Assembly (NCBI RefSeq): GCF_014201415.1
Contig: NZ_JACHEH010000002.1
Location: forward strand, 186,001-250,000
Direction of reading: 5' to 3'
Length of the DNA: 64,000 nucleotides
Source: Chelatococcus composti
GTDB lineage: Bacteria; Pseudomonadota; Alphaproteobacteria; Rhizobiales; Beijerinckiaceae
Position numbers and translations under genes: made by a program. The notes under the pieces were generated by a model. That model saw only the letters and a list, made by a program, of their open reading frames with translations, had not been told where the DNA came from and ran no database searches. Shown one piece after another: positions 9,447 through 18,397 of the stretch. The first letter of the stretch is position 1. Every line of letters starts with the position of its first letter.

Positions 9447-10088
9447 TCAGCCCACCTTGCAGGTCGACTGGCCGTCGCGCGCCACCTGGGCCACGGACCG
9501 GGGACGCATGTAGGTCGTCTCGCTCAGGCGCAGCACGCCGTTGACAAAGGTGTTGCCGAAGACGCCGAGCCTCTCGAAGAGGCCCGTCAGGCCGGTGGAA
9601 TAGGGATAGGTGATCTGGCCGACGATGACGGACGAGTTGCGGTTCTTGGCAAGATCCTCTGCCGAAGGCGGGAAGGTGAAGACCGAGCCCGGCTTCGGTG
9701 CGATGCCGGGCTTGTTGCCGTCGGACCAGCACACCCGCGCCACGCCCTTGCTGTCGATGTAGACGCTGAACAGGACGAGCTCGGCCCCGGCCGGCGAATA
9801 GGGCGCCATCACCGCCGATGCCGCCGCGAAGATGTTGTCCTTCTCGCTGTCGCTGATGCGGCTGCGCTGGGCCGCGAGGTCAGCGAGCGCGCGCGAGGCG
9901 ATGGTCAGCTTGCGGTCAATGCTGATGCCGACCGTCACCACCGCCATGCCGATGTACATGACGAGCATCAGTGGCAGCACCAGCGCGAACTCGACGGCAG
10001 CGACGCCGCGCCGGTCGCGCCGGAGGATACCGAGCCGGGCCGTCAGCCAGCGGGCCGAAGCGGGGGAAGTTCTGCCGGGTCGACGCAT
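9447..10088 (-). CDS. TadE/TadG-like pilus assembly pseudopilin
   Basis: A 213-residue protein with a short basic leader, then GVAAVEFALVLPLMLVMYIGM, the TadE-type prepilin-like site (a Glu five residues into the hydrophobic stretch). The rest is a periplasmic domain. TadE-like minor pilins are processed by the CpaA peptidase and assist Flp pilus assembly. It is read from the ATG at 10088, four bases after the stop of the second TadE-like gene, so the two are co-transcribed. Confidence 0.85.
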   Translation of the reverse strand: MRRPGRTSPASARWLTARLGILRRDRRGVAAVEFALVLPLMLVMYIGMAVVTVGISIDRKLTIASRALADLAAQRSRISDSEKDNIFAAASAVMAPYSPAGAELVLFSVYIDSKGVARVCWSDGNKPGIAPKPGSVFTFPPSAEDLAKNRNSSVIVGQITYPYSTGLTGLFERLGVFGNTFVNGVLRLSETTYMRPRSVAQVARDGQSTCKVG

Positions 10089-10092
10089 CGGC

Positions 10093-10674
10093 TCACGTCC
10101 CCTGGCCGACCGGCTGCGGAAACGGCTCGTTGCGGAAAGCCGCCGAGGACATGACCAGCCGGTTGCCGTTGGCAAGGTTGGCGAGGCCGGGATTGAGGAT
10201 CGGAATGAAAATCGGCACCTCGAGCGCCACGCGTACCACAACGATATCGCCGGCCTGGCCGGGCGAGAAGATGAAGTTGCTCGTATCGATCTCGCCGCGA
10301 TGGTTGACCGGCAGGGACGTGTCCGCAGCGGCGAAGCCCGAGACTGTGCGCACGTCTATGGCAACGCGGGCGCGGCAGTCCTCGACGCTGACGAGCACGA
10401 AGGGCCCCTGCGCACACACGTCTTCCCTGAACCTCTTGAGCTTCTCATCCACCGCGCCGCCGTAACTTTCCGCCTGCACCTGTCCGGTGAGGATGAGACG
10501 CGCCGAATTCTGCACCGCCGTCTCGAGCGCCTGTTCGGTGAAGAAGACGAGCGCCGTCTCGATCAGCGTAAACATGAGGGCGACGAACGGGATGACGACG
10601 AGGGCGAATTCCACCGCCGTCGCGCCGTCTTCCCCGCGGCGGAAGCGCCGCAGCAGGGATAGGAAGCGGGACAC
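10093..10674 (-). CDS. TadE-like pilus assembly pseudopilin
   Basis: About 193 residues. The leader RRFRRGEDGATAVEFALVVI has the TadE processing pattern, followed by one membrane segment and a soluble domain that includes two cysteines. The start is uncertain: a GTG at 10674 gives the usual short basic leader, while a GTG at 10689 or an ATG at 10728 would lengthen it. It is the middle gene of a minus-strand trio with the CpaC-N protein (upstream) and the other TadE-like gene (downstream), divergent from the main pilus operon. Confidence 0.85.
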   Translation of the reverse strand: MSRFLSLLRRFRRGEDGATAVEFALVVIPFVALMFTLIETALVFFTEQALETAVQNSARLILTGQVQAESYGGAVDEKLKRFREDVCAQGPFVLVSVEDCRARVAIDVRTVSGFAAADTSLPVNHRGEIDTSNFIFSPGQAGDIVVVRVALEVPIFIPILNPGLANLANGNRLVMSSAAFRNEPFPQPVGQGT

Positions 10675-10754
10675 GCCGGCCCCGCTCACAGGACCGCAGG
10701 CGCCTTGGTGCCGTCCGATGCGCCGCATTGCACGAAGCCCCCGCCGCCCTGTCA

Positions 10755-11243
10755 CTACTGGCCGGTGGCGAGCTGGTTGCGCTGCTTCATCTGGTCCGCG
10801 CGCTCGGTGAAATAGGTCATATCGTCGCCGAGCGTCAGCATGGGCTGGCAGTTCGGCGTGCAGGAGAGCGATTCGCGCGCCGTGCCGCGCAGGACAGTGA
10901 CCACGGTCGACGCCGGCTCCTCCACCTGGATGAGGGATTCGGCGAGCACGTTGCCGCTTGCGTCGAGCGCGATGAGGTTGGTTGTGCCGAAGCTCTTGCC
11001 GGTGACGACGAGGATGCCGTTGCGCTGCATGCTCACGTCCGCAATGGCCGGGTTGCCGACGATGACCGTCTGCGCACCGGCCGGCAGGCGCACGAGCCGC
11101 GCCTGGTCGGCCGCGACAGTGACCGTCTCGCCCTTCGTCAGGGCCGGTGCCGGCGAGGCGGCCACGAGACACGCAACGGCCGCGAGCACCGCGGCCAGCC
11201 CGCCCCCGCCGCCTGCCGAACCCATGTTCCGGCGCGCTTTCAT
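10755..11243 (-). CDS. Pilus assembly protein with a stand-alone CpaC/RcpA N-terminal domain
   Basis: A 162-residue secreted protein. It has a signal peptide (about 1-35, ending SPAPALT), then the domain found at the N terminus of CpaC secretins: QARLVRLPAGAQTVIVGNPA, IADVSMQRNGILVVTGKSFG, then TNLIALD. No secretin domain follows. Such proteins usually accompany Tad genes in rhizobia and may act in the periplasm beside the secretin, but their role is not established. The gene is divergent from the pilin gene. Confidence 0.82.
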   Translation of the reverse strand: MKARRNMGSAGGGGGLAAVLAAVACLVAASPAPALTKGETVTVAADQARLVRLPAGAQTVIVGNPAIADVSMQRNGILVVTGKSFGTTNLIALDASGNVLAESLIQVEEPASTVVTVLRGTARESLSCTPNCQPMLTLGDDMTYFTERADQMKQRNQLATGQ

Positions 11244-11606
11244 GCCAACCCCTCACTTCTCCCACGAATATTGCCGTCAACTTGCCGGACATTGGTGAAA
11301 CATTGCCTAACGCAACATCGCCGCCCGCCGGCAACGCAACGGAACCGAGCCATGCGGCGAAAGAAGCTGCGGCGAAAAGGGGAACGGAGCGGGGCGCGGG
11401 CCGCAACTTCTGAATGCCCGGTTACTATTTGTCGACAATCGTAATAACCGGCGCTTAACTACGCCGCACAAGTCATCGCCAGATGCCGCTTTCTGCGATC
11501 ACTTTAACTTTGCCGAAAGAAGCTGCCGATAACGTCGAGCCAGTTCCGAGCGGTGCAGCGAAATAACCGGCGGACAGTGCAAGAGTGTGATAGCAGGAGT
11601 TCATCC
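11244..11606. promoter_or_regulatory. Divergent regulatory region of the pilus locus
   Basis: These 363 bases separate the minus-strand CpaC-N/TadE genes from the Flp pilin gene and hold no convincing gene. The right half is less GC-rich than its surroundings. It contains a 10-base palindrome TTGTCGACAA (11429-11438) inside a larger hyphenated inverted repeat with GGTTA (11420-11424) and TAACC (11445-11449) ends. AATAACCGGCG occurs twice, at 11443-11453 and 11562-11572. These may be binding sites for a pilus regulator; that is inference only. Confidence 0.45.
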
Positions 11607-11792
11607 ATGAAGACGCTGTTTTCCCGTTTCGTCAGCGACGAGTCCGGCGCCACCGCGATCGAATACGGCCTCATCGCCGCTCTCGTCGCGGTCGCGATCA
11701 TCACCGCGCTCGGCGTGCTCGGCGACGGGCTGACCGACATCTTCGAGGGCGTCGGCAACAAGCTGTCGGCGGAAGCCGCCAAGACTCAGTAA
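11607..11792 (+). CDS. pilA: Flp/Fap-type major pilin
   Basis: A 61-residue type IVb pilin. The leader ends SDESG and the mature protein would begin ATAIEYGLIAALVAVAII, the classic Flp processing site for the CpaA peptidase with Glu and Tyr at positions 5 and 6. The remaining residues form a short tail. AGGAG lies 8 bases before the ATG at 11607. It is the structural subunit of the adhesive Tad pilus and lies just upstream of the assembly genes, separated from them by a strong hairpin. Confidence 0.95.
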   Translation: MKTLFSRFVSDESGATAIEYGLIAALVAVAIITALGVLGDGLTDIFEGVGNKLSAEAAKTQ

Positions 11793-11816
11793 GGGTCGGG
11801 CACTGACGGATCGCTT

Positions 11817-11847
11817 GCAACGGCTCCGCAACGGGCGGAGCCGTTGC
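11817..11847 (+). terminator. 12-bp perfect hairpin after the pilin gene
   Basis: GCAACGGCTCCG (11817-11828) and CGGAGCCGTTGC (11836-11847) form a perfect 12-base stem around a 7-base loop, 25 bases after the pilin stop. No T-run follows. It may be a partial terminator or an RNA-stabilising stem that lets pilin outnumber the assembly proteins. Confidence 0.65.
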
Positions 11848-11909
11848 AACCGCATTTGGCGGACAGCCACCATCTCGAGACGCCTCAGGACAGCGCAAGG
11901 CGGGCCCCG

Positions 11910-12419
11910 ATGACCGACGTCGCCATCCTCACGCTCTTTCCCGCGCTCATGGCCTTCGCCGCGGCGAGCGACATCGCGACGATGACGATCTCAAACAGGG
12001 TGAGCCTCGCACTGGTGGCCGGCTTCTTCGTCGTCGCCCTCGCCGCAGGGCTGCCGCTGTCCGTCATCGGCTGGCACGTCGCGGCGGCGGCGCTGGTTCT
12101 CGCCATCGGCTTTGGCCTCTTCGCCGCCGGCTGGATCGGCGGAGGTGATGCCAAACTCGCGGCGGCGACCGCGCTGTGGTTCGGCTTCGGCCACCTCATG
12201 GCCTATCTCGTGAGCGCATCCTTGCTCGGCGGCCTTCTCACCCTTGTCGTCCTCGGCCTGCGCAAGGTGCCGCTGCCAGCCTTCGCGCTCGGCTGGGGCT
12301 GGGCACAGCGCCTGCATGCTGCCAACCGCGGCATCCCCTACGGCGTCGCCCTCGCCGGCGCGGCGCTCCTCATCTATCCGCAGACGGACATCTGGCGGGC
12401 CGCGCTCCTCGCCCACTGA
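11910..12419 (+). CDS. cpaA: Prepilin peptidase CpaA (A24 family)
   Basis: A 169-residue membrane protein with several hydrophobic helices. The two catalytic Asp motifs of A24 prepilin peptidases are present: SDIATMTISNRVS near residue 20 and GGGDAKLAAA near residue 75. It removes the leader of the Flp pilin and probably of the TadE-like proteins. AAGG lies about 10 bases before the ATG at 11910. It leads the cpaABCDEF-tadBC series. Confidence 0.93.
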   Translation: MTDVAILTLFPALMAFAAASDIATMTISNRVSLALVAGFFVVALAAGLPLSVIGWHVAAAALVLAIGFGLFAAGWIGGGDAKLAAATALWFGFGHLMAYLVSASLLGGLLTLVVLGLRKVPLPAFALGWGWAQRLHAANRGIPYGVALAGAALLIYPQTDIWRAALLAH

Positions 12420-12546
12420 CAGCAGCCGCCCGGCAACAAATGCCATTCGAACGGTCGGGCATACGTTCTGTTAACCATAATTTGACGATTGGCTGATCAG
12501 ATTCCCGCCAATGGGGGAGTGACCCTCGTTGGGGTCTCTGATCGAT

Positions 12547-13347
12547 ATGAAACCAGCCCGTCTCGTCATTCTCGGCGTCGCGCTCGCCGCCGGCGTGGCT
12601 GCAGCCTATCTGGCCGCCGGCCGCAAGCCACCGCCGGCACCGGCGCCAGAGCCGGTTGCTGCCGAGCCCGCGGTCAAGACCGAGGAGGTGCTCGTCGCCG
12701 CCGTCGACCTGCCCATGGGCAACAGCATCAAGGCGGACGACCTGCGCTGGCAGGCCTGGCCGGAAGACAGCGTGCCCAAGGGCGTCATCACCCGCGCGGC
12801 TGAGCCGGGTGCCATGGAGGCCATCTCCGGTGCCATCGCCCGCACCGCCATCCTGGCCGGCGAGCCCGTGCGGCACGAGCGGCTGATCAAGGCCGACGGC
12901 TCGGGCTTCATGTCCGCCATCCTGCCCGCCGGCAAGCGCGCCATCGCCATCAGCATCGACAATCGCGGCGCCTCCTCCGCCGGCGGCTTCATCCTGCCGA
13001 ATGACCACGTCGACGTCATCCGCACCTGGCGCGACGAGGAGGCCTCCAAGCAGCAGGGTGTCGACGTGACGGTGGCCGAGACCATCCTCACCAACATCCG
13101 CGTGCTGGCCATCGGCCAGACGGTGCAGGAGAAGGACGGCGAAAAGGTCGTCACAGGCGAGACGGCGACGCTCGAGGTCGACCCCGCCCAGGCCGAGGTG
13201 CTGACGCTCGCGCAGAAGGTGGGGCAGATCTCGCTCGCCCTGCGCTCTCTCGCCGATGCCAACGATACCGGCTCCGCCCCTCCGAGCGACGATGGCCCCC
13301 TCACCATCGTGCGCTTCGGCGTGCCGGTGCAGACCCCGAGACGCTGA
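12547..13347 (+). CDS. cpaB: Flp pilus assembly protein CpaB
   Basis: A 266-residue protein with an N-terminal membrane anchor and an SAF-like domain (EEVLVAAVDLPMGNSIKADDL), followed by the RcpC/CpaB region (AILPAGKRAIAISI and FILPNDHVDVI). CpaB is a periplasmic partner of the secretin CpaC. The ATG at 12547 is in frame after a weak GGGG sequence. The gene begins 127 bases after cpaA and is followed by cpaC after 3 bases. Confidence 0.93.
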   Translation: MKPARLVILGVALAAGVAAAYLAAGRKPPPAPAPEPVAAEPAVKTEEVLVAAVDLPMGNSIKADDLRWQAWPEDSVPKGVITRAAEPGAMEAISGAIARTAILAGEPVRHERLIKADGSGFMSAILPAGKRAIAISIDNRGASSAGGFILPNDHVDVIRTWRDEEASKQQGVDVTVAETILTNIRVLAIGQTVQEKDGEKVVTGETATLEVDPAQAEVLTLAQKVGQISLALRSLADANDTGSAPPSDDGPLTIVRFGVPVQTPRR

Positions 13348-13350
13348 GTC

Positions 13351-14865
13351 ATGGCGGCCCCGATGCACGATACGACCCACACGGCGGCACCCGAGCCGCG
13401 CACCACCATGACGACCCGACATGGAAGCCTGCGACGCCTGCTGCTTGCCGGCCTCGCCGCCGCGACGCTCGTCCTGCCGGCGGCGGCCCTGGCGCAGGGA
13501 ACGGTGGCCACCCCCGCCCTCGCCGTCGGCGGCGACGAGCACGCCATCGCCCGCCGCATCGAGCTCTCCGTCGGCCGCTCGATCGTCGTCGACCTGCCGC
13601 GAGACGCCAAGGAGGTCTTCGTGGCCGATCCCAAGGTGGCGAACGCGGTGGTGCGCTCGACACGCAAGGTCTTCCTCATCGGCGTCTCGGACGGCGCCAC
13701 CTCCATCTTCGTCATGGACGCCGCCGGCCGGCAGATCGCGGCCTTCGAGATCACGGTGGGCCGTGACCTCAACGTCCTTCGCCAGATGCTCCGCACGGCG
13801 CTGCCCAATGCCCGGATTGAGGTGAAGCCCGCCGGCGAGTCCGTGCTCCTCGTCGGCACCGTCGCCAATGCGGGCGAAGCCCAGCAGGCGAGTGACATCG
13901 CGGGCGCCTTCCTCGGCAGCGGGAGCGGCAGCAACAGCGGCCAGGATGGCAATGGAGGCGGCGGCGGCCGCGTCATCAACGCGCTGACCATCCGCGGCAA
14001 GGATCAGGTGATGCTCCGCGTTACCGTGGCGGAGATCAAGCGCAACGTCATCAAGCAGCTCGGCATCGACACCACCGGCGAATGGCGTCTCGGCGACATG
14101 ACGCTGGCGGGTGCGATCACCAACGCCTTCGGCCTCGGCAACGAAACTCCCGGGAGCAGCATCAGCGCCAGCGGCGGGGGCAACTCCGCCATCCTGCGCG
14201 CGCTCGAGCAGGCGGGAGTCGCCCGCACGCTCGCCGAACCCACCCTGACGGCCGTGTCGGGCGAAACCGCCACCTTCCTCGTTGGCGGCGAGGTGCCGAT
14301 CCCGACCGGCTACAGCTGCAGCGGGCCGAACACGGGCTGCACCACGACGATCGAGTTCAAGAAGTTCGGTGTCGCGCTCACCTTCACGCCGGTTGTGCAG
14401 TCGGAAGCGCGCATGAGCCTGCGCATTGCCACCGAGGTGTCGGAGATCGACAACCAGAACACCTACCGCAGCAACACGCTCATCATCCCGGGCTTCAACG
14501 TGCGCCGGTCGGAGACCACGGTCGAGCTGCCCTCCGGCGGCACGCTCGTCACCGCCGGCCTCATCCAGCAGAAGTCACGCCAGGCCATCAACGGCTTTCC
14601 CGGCCTGCTCAACATCCCGATCCTCGGCACGCTCTTCCGCTCGCGCGACTACCAGCGCGACGAGAGCGAACTGATGATCGCCGTCACGCCGTACATCGCC
14701 AAGCCCATCAGCGCCAATGCCGTCACCCGGCCGGATGCAGGCTTTGCCGACGCGATGGACCCGCAGACCGTCTTCCTCGGTCGCCTCAACCGCGTCTACG
14801 GCAAGGGCGGCAACGTCCCGCAGCCCGCTGTGGCGCGCGGCATCTTCGGTTTCATCAATGACTGA
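13351..14865 (+). CDS. cpaC: Tad pilus outer-membrane secretin CpaC
   Basis: A 504-residue secretin subunit. It has a signal peptide ending ALAQG (about 49), the N-terminal pilus domain (IVVDLPRDAKEVFVADPKVAN), a BON-like segment, and the C-terminal secretin domain with the gate motif LVGGEVPIPTG and LPSGGTLVTAGLIQ. It forms the outer-membrane channel for the pilus. It is a paralogue of the damaged secretin at about 39.2-40.3 kb but is complete, with its signal peptide and N domain. Confidence 0.95.
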   Translation: MAAPMHDTTHTAAPEPRTTMTTRHGSLRRLLLAGLAAATLVLPAAALAQGTVATPALAVGGDEHAIARRIELSVGRSIVVDLPRDAKEVFVADPKVANAVVRSTRKVFLIGVSDGATSIFVMDAAGRQIAAFEITVGRDLNVLRQMLRTALPNARIEVKPAGESVLLVGTVANAGEAQQASDIAGAFLGSGSGSNSGQDGNGGGGGRVINALTIRGKDQVMLRVTVAEIKRNVIKQLGIDTTGEWRLGDMTLAGAITNAFGLGNETPGSSISASGGGNSAILRALEQAGVARTLAEPTLTAVSGETATFLVGGEVPIPTGYSCSGPNTGCTTTIEFKKFGVALTFTPVVQSEARMSLRIATEVSEIDNQNTYRSNTLIIPGFNVRRSETTVELPSGGTLVTAGLIQQKSRQAINGFPGLLNIPILGTLFRSRDYQRDESELMIAVTPYIAKPISANAVTRPDAGFADAMDPQTVFLGRLNRVYGKGGNVPQPAVARGIFGFIND

Positions 14866-14896
14866 CGGGCCCAGCCTCACGCGCGGAGACGCCACC

Positions 14897-15619
14897 ATGC
14901 CCCGCACCCGCACATCAGCCGTTCCTTCCCTCGCCGCGGCGCTCCTCGCCATGCCGCTCGCCGCCTGCGGGGCAGACCGCTATGTCACCAACGCCACCTA
15001 CCCGGCGGATTTCCGCGAGCGCCACCCGATCATCCTCGCGGACGCGCCCGAGACGCTCGACGTCTTCGTGACGTCGGCCCACGGCATCGACGCCCGCCAG
15101 CGCACCGACATTCTCGCCTACGCCTCCGAATACCGCCGCCACGGCAAGAGCGTCGTCACCGCCTACCTGCCAAACGGCACCGGGCAGGAGCGCGCCCTGC
15201 AGGGAGCACTCAAGGCGGTGCGGCAGGTCTTCGCCGAAGCCGGGGTGCCGGCCTCGGCCCTGCGGGTTGCCCGCTACACGCCGACCGAGCCCATGCTCGC
15301 AGCGCCGATCCGCCTCAGCTACGCCAGGCTCAGTACCCGCGTCGACAGCAAGTGCGGCACCTGGCCGGAAGACCTCGCCAGCGGCAGCAGCGTCGACGGC
15401 TGGAAGAACCGGCCCTACTGGAACCTCGGCTGCGCCTATCAGGCCAATTTCGCCGCCCAGGTGGCCGATCCGCTCGACCTCGCCCGGCCGCGGCCCGAAG
15501 GGCCCGTCGACACGATCAAGCGCCTCAACGCGAACCAGAAGCTGCGCGAGGGCAAGGACCCCTCGACGATCTACACGATCGAAGCCACCCAGATCAGTAA
15601 CGCGGTCGGAGGCAACTGA
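14897..15619 (+). CDS. cpaD: Tad pilus lipoprotein CpaD
   Basis: A 240-residue lipoprotein with lipobox LAAC near residue 24. The family features are visible: early ERHPIILADAPETLDVF, then the tract GCAYQANFAAQVADPLDL before the C-terminal end. CpaD supports secretin assembly at the outer membrane. GGAG lies 9 bases before the ATG at 14897. The stop overlaps the cpaE start by one base (TGATG), so the two are translationally coupled. Confidence 0.93.
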   Translation: MPRTRTSAVPSLAAALLAMPLAACGADRYVTNATYPADFRERHPIILADAPETLDVFVTSAHGIDARQRTDILAYASEYRRHGKSVVTAYLPNGTGQERALQGALKAVRQVFAEAGVPASALRVARYTPTEPMLAAPIRLSYARLSTRVDSKCGTWPEDLASGSSVDGWKNRPYWNLGCAYQANFAAQVADPLDLARPRPEGPVDTIKRLNANQKLREGKDPSTIYTIEATQISNAVGGN

Positions 15620-16878
15620 TGGCGAACGCCCACGACCTTGCGCACGAACAGACCGGCGAGCGCCTCATCGCGCCGGTGCCACGCGTCACCATCGAAGCCT
15701 TCTGCGAAACGCCGGCCGTCGCCGCGGTGCTCGAGAGCGTCGCCGCCGACCGGCGCCTTGCCCGCGCCCAGACCAAGCTCTCCATGGGCGGCGCCCCGGC
15801 CGCGGTCGAAGCCTTCCGCCACGCGCCAACGCCGAACGTCATCATCCTCGAAACGAACAGCGACCGCGAGGCCATCCTCGCCCATCTCGACAGCCTGGCG
15901 GAGGTCTGCGACGTGGGCACGAAGGTGCTCGTCGTGGGCCACGTCAATGACGTGCAGCTCTACCGCGAGCTGATGCGCCGCGGCGTCAGCGACTATCTCA
16001 TCGCCCCGCTGTCGGTCGTCGACACCATCGCCGCGATCTCCGAGCTCTTCACGTCGCCCGGCGCCGAGCCGCTCGGGCGCACCATCGCGGTCATCGGTGC
16101 CAAGGGCGGCGTCGGCGCCTCCACCGTGGCGCACAACCTCGGCTGGTCGATCGCCCGCACGGCGCATCTGGCCACCGTCATCGCCGACCTCGACATCGCC
16201 TTCGGCACGACCGGCCTCGACTTCAACCAGGACCCGCCGCAGGGCATCGCCGAGGCCGTGTTCTCGCCGGACCGGGTCGACTCCAACCTGGTCGACCGGC
16301 TGCTGTCACGCTGCAGCGATAACCTCAGCCTGCTGGCGGCCCCGGCCGTGCTCGACCGCACCTGCGACCTCGACGAGGGCGCCTTCGACCAGCTGCTCGA
16401 CGTCCTGCGGGCCTCGACCCCGGCCATCGTGCTGGACCTGCCGCATGTCTGGACGGGCTGGCTGCGCCGGGTGCTGACCTCCGCCGACGACGTCGTCATC
16501 GTGGCCGAGCCTGATCTCGCCAACCTGCGCAACGCCAAGAACCTGGCCGACCTTCTGCGCCAGACGCGGCCCAACGACCGCAAGCCGCGCCTCATCCTCA
16601 ACCGGGTGGGCGTGCCCAAGCGGCCCGAAATCGCCACAGCCGACTTCCTCAAGGCGTTCGACGTCGAGTTCGCGGCCACGATCCCCTTCGATGCGCAGCT
16701 CTTCGGCACGGCGGCAAACGGAGGCCAGATGCTGTCCGAGGTGCAGCCCTCGGGCAAGATTCCCGCCATTTTCGACGAACTTGCCGCGGCCATCACCGGC
16801 CGCGCGGAGCAGCGGCGGGGACGGGCGAGCGCCTTCCTCTCGCCCATCATCGCCCGGTTCGCGCGACGCAAATCGTAA
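15619..16878 (+). CDS. cpaE: Tad pilus localisation ATPase CpaE
   Basis: A 419-residue protein with an N-terminal receiver-like domain (about 20-140) and a MinD/ParA-type ATPase domain beginning IAVIGAKGGVGASTV, a deviant Walker A motif. ADLDIAFGTTGLDF follows. CpaE family members place the pilus machine, often at a cell pole. It starts within the cpaD stop and ends 30 bases before cpaF. Confidence 0.93.
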   Translation: MANAHDLAHEQTGERLIAPVPRVTIEAFCETPAVAAVLESVAADRRLARAQTKLSMGGAPAAVEAFRHAPTPNVIILETNSDREAILAHLDSLAEVCDVGTKVLVVGHVNDVQLYRELMRRGVSDYLIAPLSVVDTIAAISELFTSPGAEPLGRTIAVIGAKGGVGASTVAHNLGWSIARTAHLATVIADLDIAFGTTGLDFNQDPPQGIAEAVFSPDRVDSNLVDRLLSRCSDNLSLLAAPAVLDRTCDLDEGAFDQLLDVLRASTPAIVLDLPHVWTGWLRRVLTSADDVVIVAEPDLANLRNAKNLADLLRQTRPNDRKPRLILNRVGVPKRPEIATADFLKAFDVEFAATIPFDAQLFGTAANGGQMLSEVQPSGKIPAIFDELAAAITGRAEQRRGRASAFLSPIIARFARRKS

Positions 16879-16908
16879 CGGCGATACGGAAACGGAACTG
16901 ATCACGAC

Positions 16909-18387
16909 ATGTTCGGCAAGCGGACGAGCCAGAATGGTCCCCTCGGCCGGGCGACACCGGCCCCCCAGCCGGCGGCGCAGCCCGACCCGGCTGAGGCACC
17001 GGCACGGTTCGACCCGCCGCCTCCGCCGGCAGCCCCGGCGCCCGCCATCCCGCAGCCGGAACCGGAACCGTCGCGGACGGAAACGCGCCATTCGGAGGAA
17101 TACTACCAGACGAAGAGCATGATCTTCGGCGCGCTCATCGAGGCGATCGACCTGTCGCAGCTCGTCAAGCTCGACACCGACACGGCGCGCGACGAGATCC
17201 GCGACATCGTCACCGAGATCATCGCCCTCAAGAACGTCGTCATGTCCATCGCCGAGCAGGAGGAACTGCTCGAGGACATCTGCAACGACGTGCTCGGCTA
17301 CGGACCGCTCGAGCCGTTGCTCGCCCGCGACGACATCGCCGACATCATGGTGAACGGCGCCAACAACACGTACATCGAGGTCGGCGGCAAGATCCAGCGC
17401 TCCAACGTGCGCTTCCGCGACAACCAGCAGCTGATGAACATCTGCCAGCGCATCGTCAGCCAGGTCGGTCGGCGCGTGGACGAGGCCTCGCCCATCTGCG
17501 ACGCGCGCCTGCCGGACGGCTCGCGCGTCAACGTCATCGTGCCGCCGCTCGCCATCGACGGGCCGGCACTGACCATCCGCAAGTTCAAGAAGGACAAGCT
17601 GACGCTGGACCAGCTCGTCTCCTACGGCTCCATCTCGCCGGAAGGCGCCGAGATCCTGCGCATCATCGGCCGCGTCCGCTGCAACACCATCATCTCGGGG
17701 GGCACCGGCTCGGGCAAGACGACGCTGCTCAACTGCCTGACGCGCTACATCGACCACGACGAGCGCATCATCACCTGCGAGGACGCGGCCGAGCTGCAGC
17801 TGCAGCAGCCGCACGTGGTGCGCCTGGAGACGCGCCCGCCGAACCTCGAGGGGCAGGGACAGGTCACGATGCGCGACCTGGTGCGCAACTGCCTGCGCAT
17901 GCGCCCCGAGCGTATCATCGTCGGTGAGGTACGCGGCGCCGAGGCCTTCGACCTGCTGCAGGCCATGAACACCGGCCACGATGGCTCCATGGGCACGCTC
18001 CACGCCAACTCGCCGCGCGAGGCGCTGTCACGTCTCGAATCCATGATCAGCATGGGCGGCTTCGCGCTGCCCTCGCGCACCATCCGCGAGATGATCTGCG
18101 CCTCGGTCGACGTCATCATCCAGGCCGCGCGCCTGCGCGACGGCTCGCGCCGCATCACCCACATCACCGAGGTCATGGGTATGGAGGGCGATGTCATTAT
18201 CACGCAGGACGTGCTGACCTACGAGATCATCGGCGAGGACGCGAACGGGCGCCTCATCGGCCAGCACCGCTCGACGGGCATCGGCCGCCCCCGCTTCTGG
18301 GAGCGGGCACGCTACTACGGCGAGGAGCAGCACCTCGCCGCCGCGCTCGACGCCCTGGAGCGCAAGAGCGGCGAAGCCCTGGCGTGA
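16909..18387 (+). CDS. cpaF: Tad pilus secretion ATPase CpaF/TadA
   Basis: A 492-residue type II/IV secretion ATPase that powers pilus extension. A Pro-rich N-terminal 60 residues precede the N-terminal domain ([20 protein letters not shown]). The nucleotide domain has Walker [15 protein letters not shown], Asp box [12 protein letters not shown], Walker [13 protein letters not shown] and the His box [11 protein letters not shown]. It is followed by tadB after 10 bases. Confidence 0.95.
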   Translation: MFGKRTSQNGPLGRATPAPQPAAQPDPAEAPARFDPPPPPAAPAPAIPQPEPEPSRTETRHSEEYYQTKSMIFGALIEAIDLSQLVKLDTDTARDEIRDIVTEIIALKNVVMSIAEQEELLEDICNDVLGYGPLEPLLARDDIADIMVNGANNTYIEVGGKIQRSNVRFRDNQQLMNICQRIVSQVGRRVDEASPICDARLPDGSRVNVIVPPLAIDGPALTIRKFKKDKLTLDQLVSYGSISPEGAEILRIIGRVRCNTIISGGTGSGKTTLLNCLTRYIDHDERIITCEDAAELQLQQPHVVRLETRPPNLEGQGQVTMRDLVRNCLRMRPERIIVGEVRGAEAFDLLQAMNTGHDGSMGTLHANSPREALSRLESMISMGGFALPSRTIREMICASVDVIIQAARLRDGSRRITHITEVMGMEGDVIITQDVLTYEIIGEDANGRLIGQHRSTGIGRPRFWERARYYGEEQHLAAALDALERKSGEALA

Positions 18388-18397
18388 GAGCCGCACC

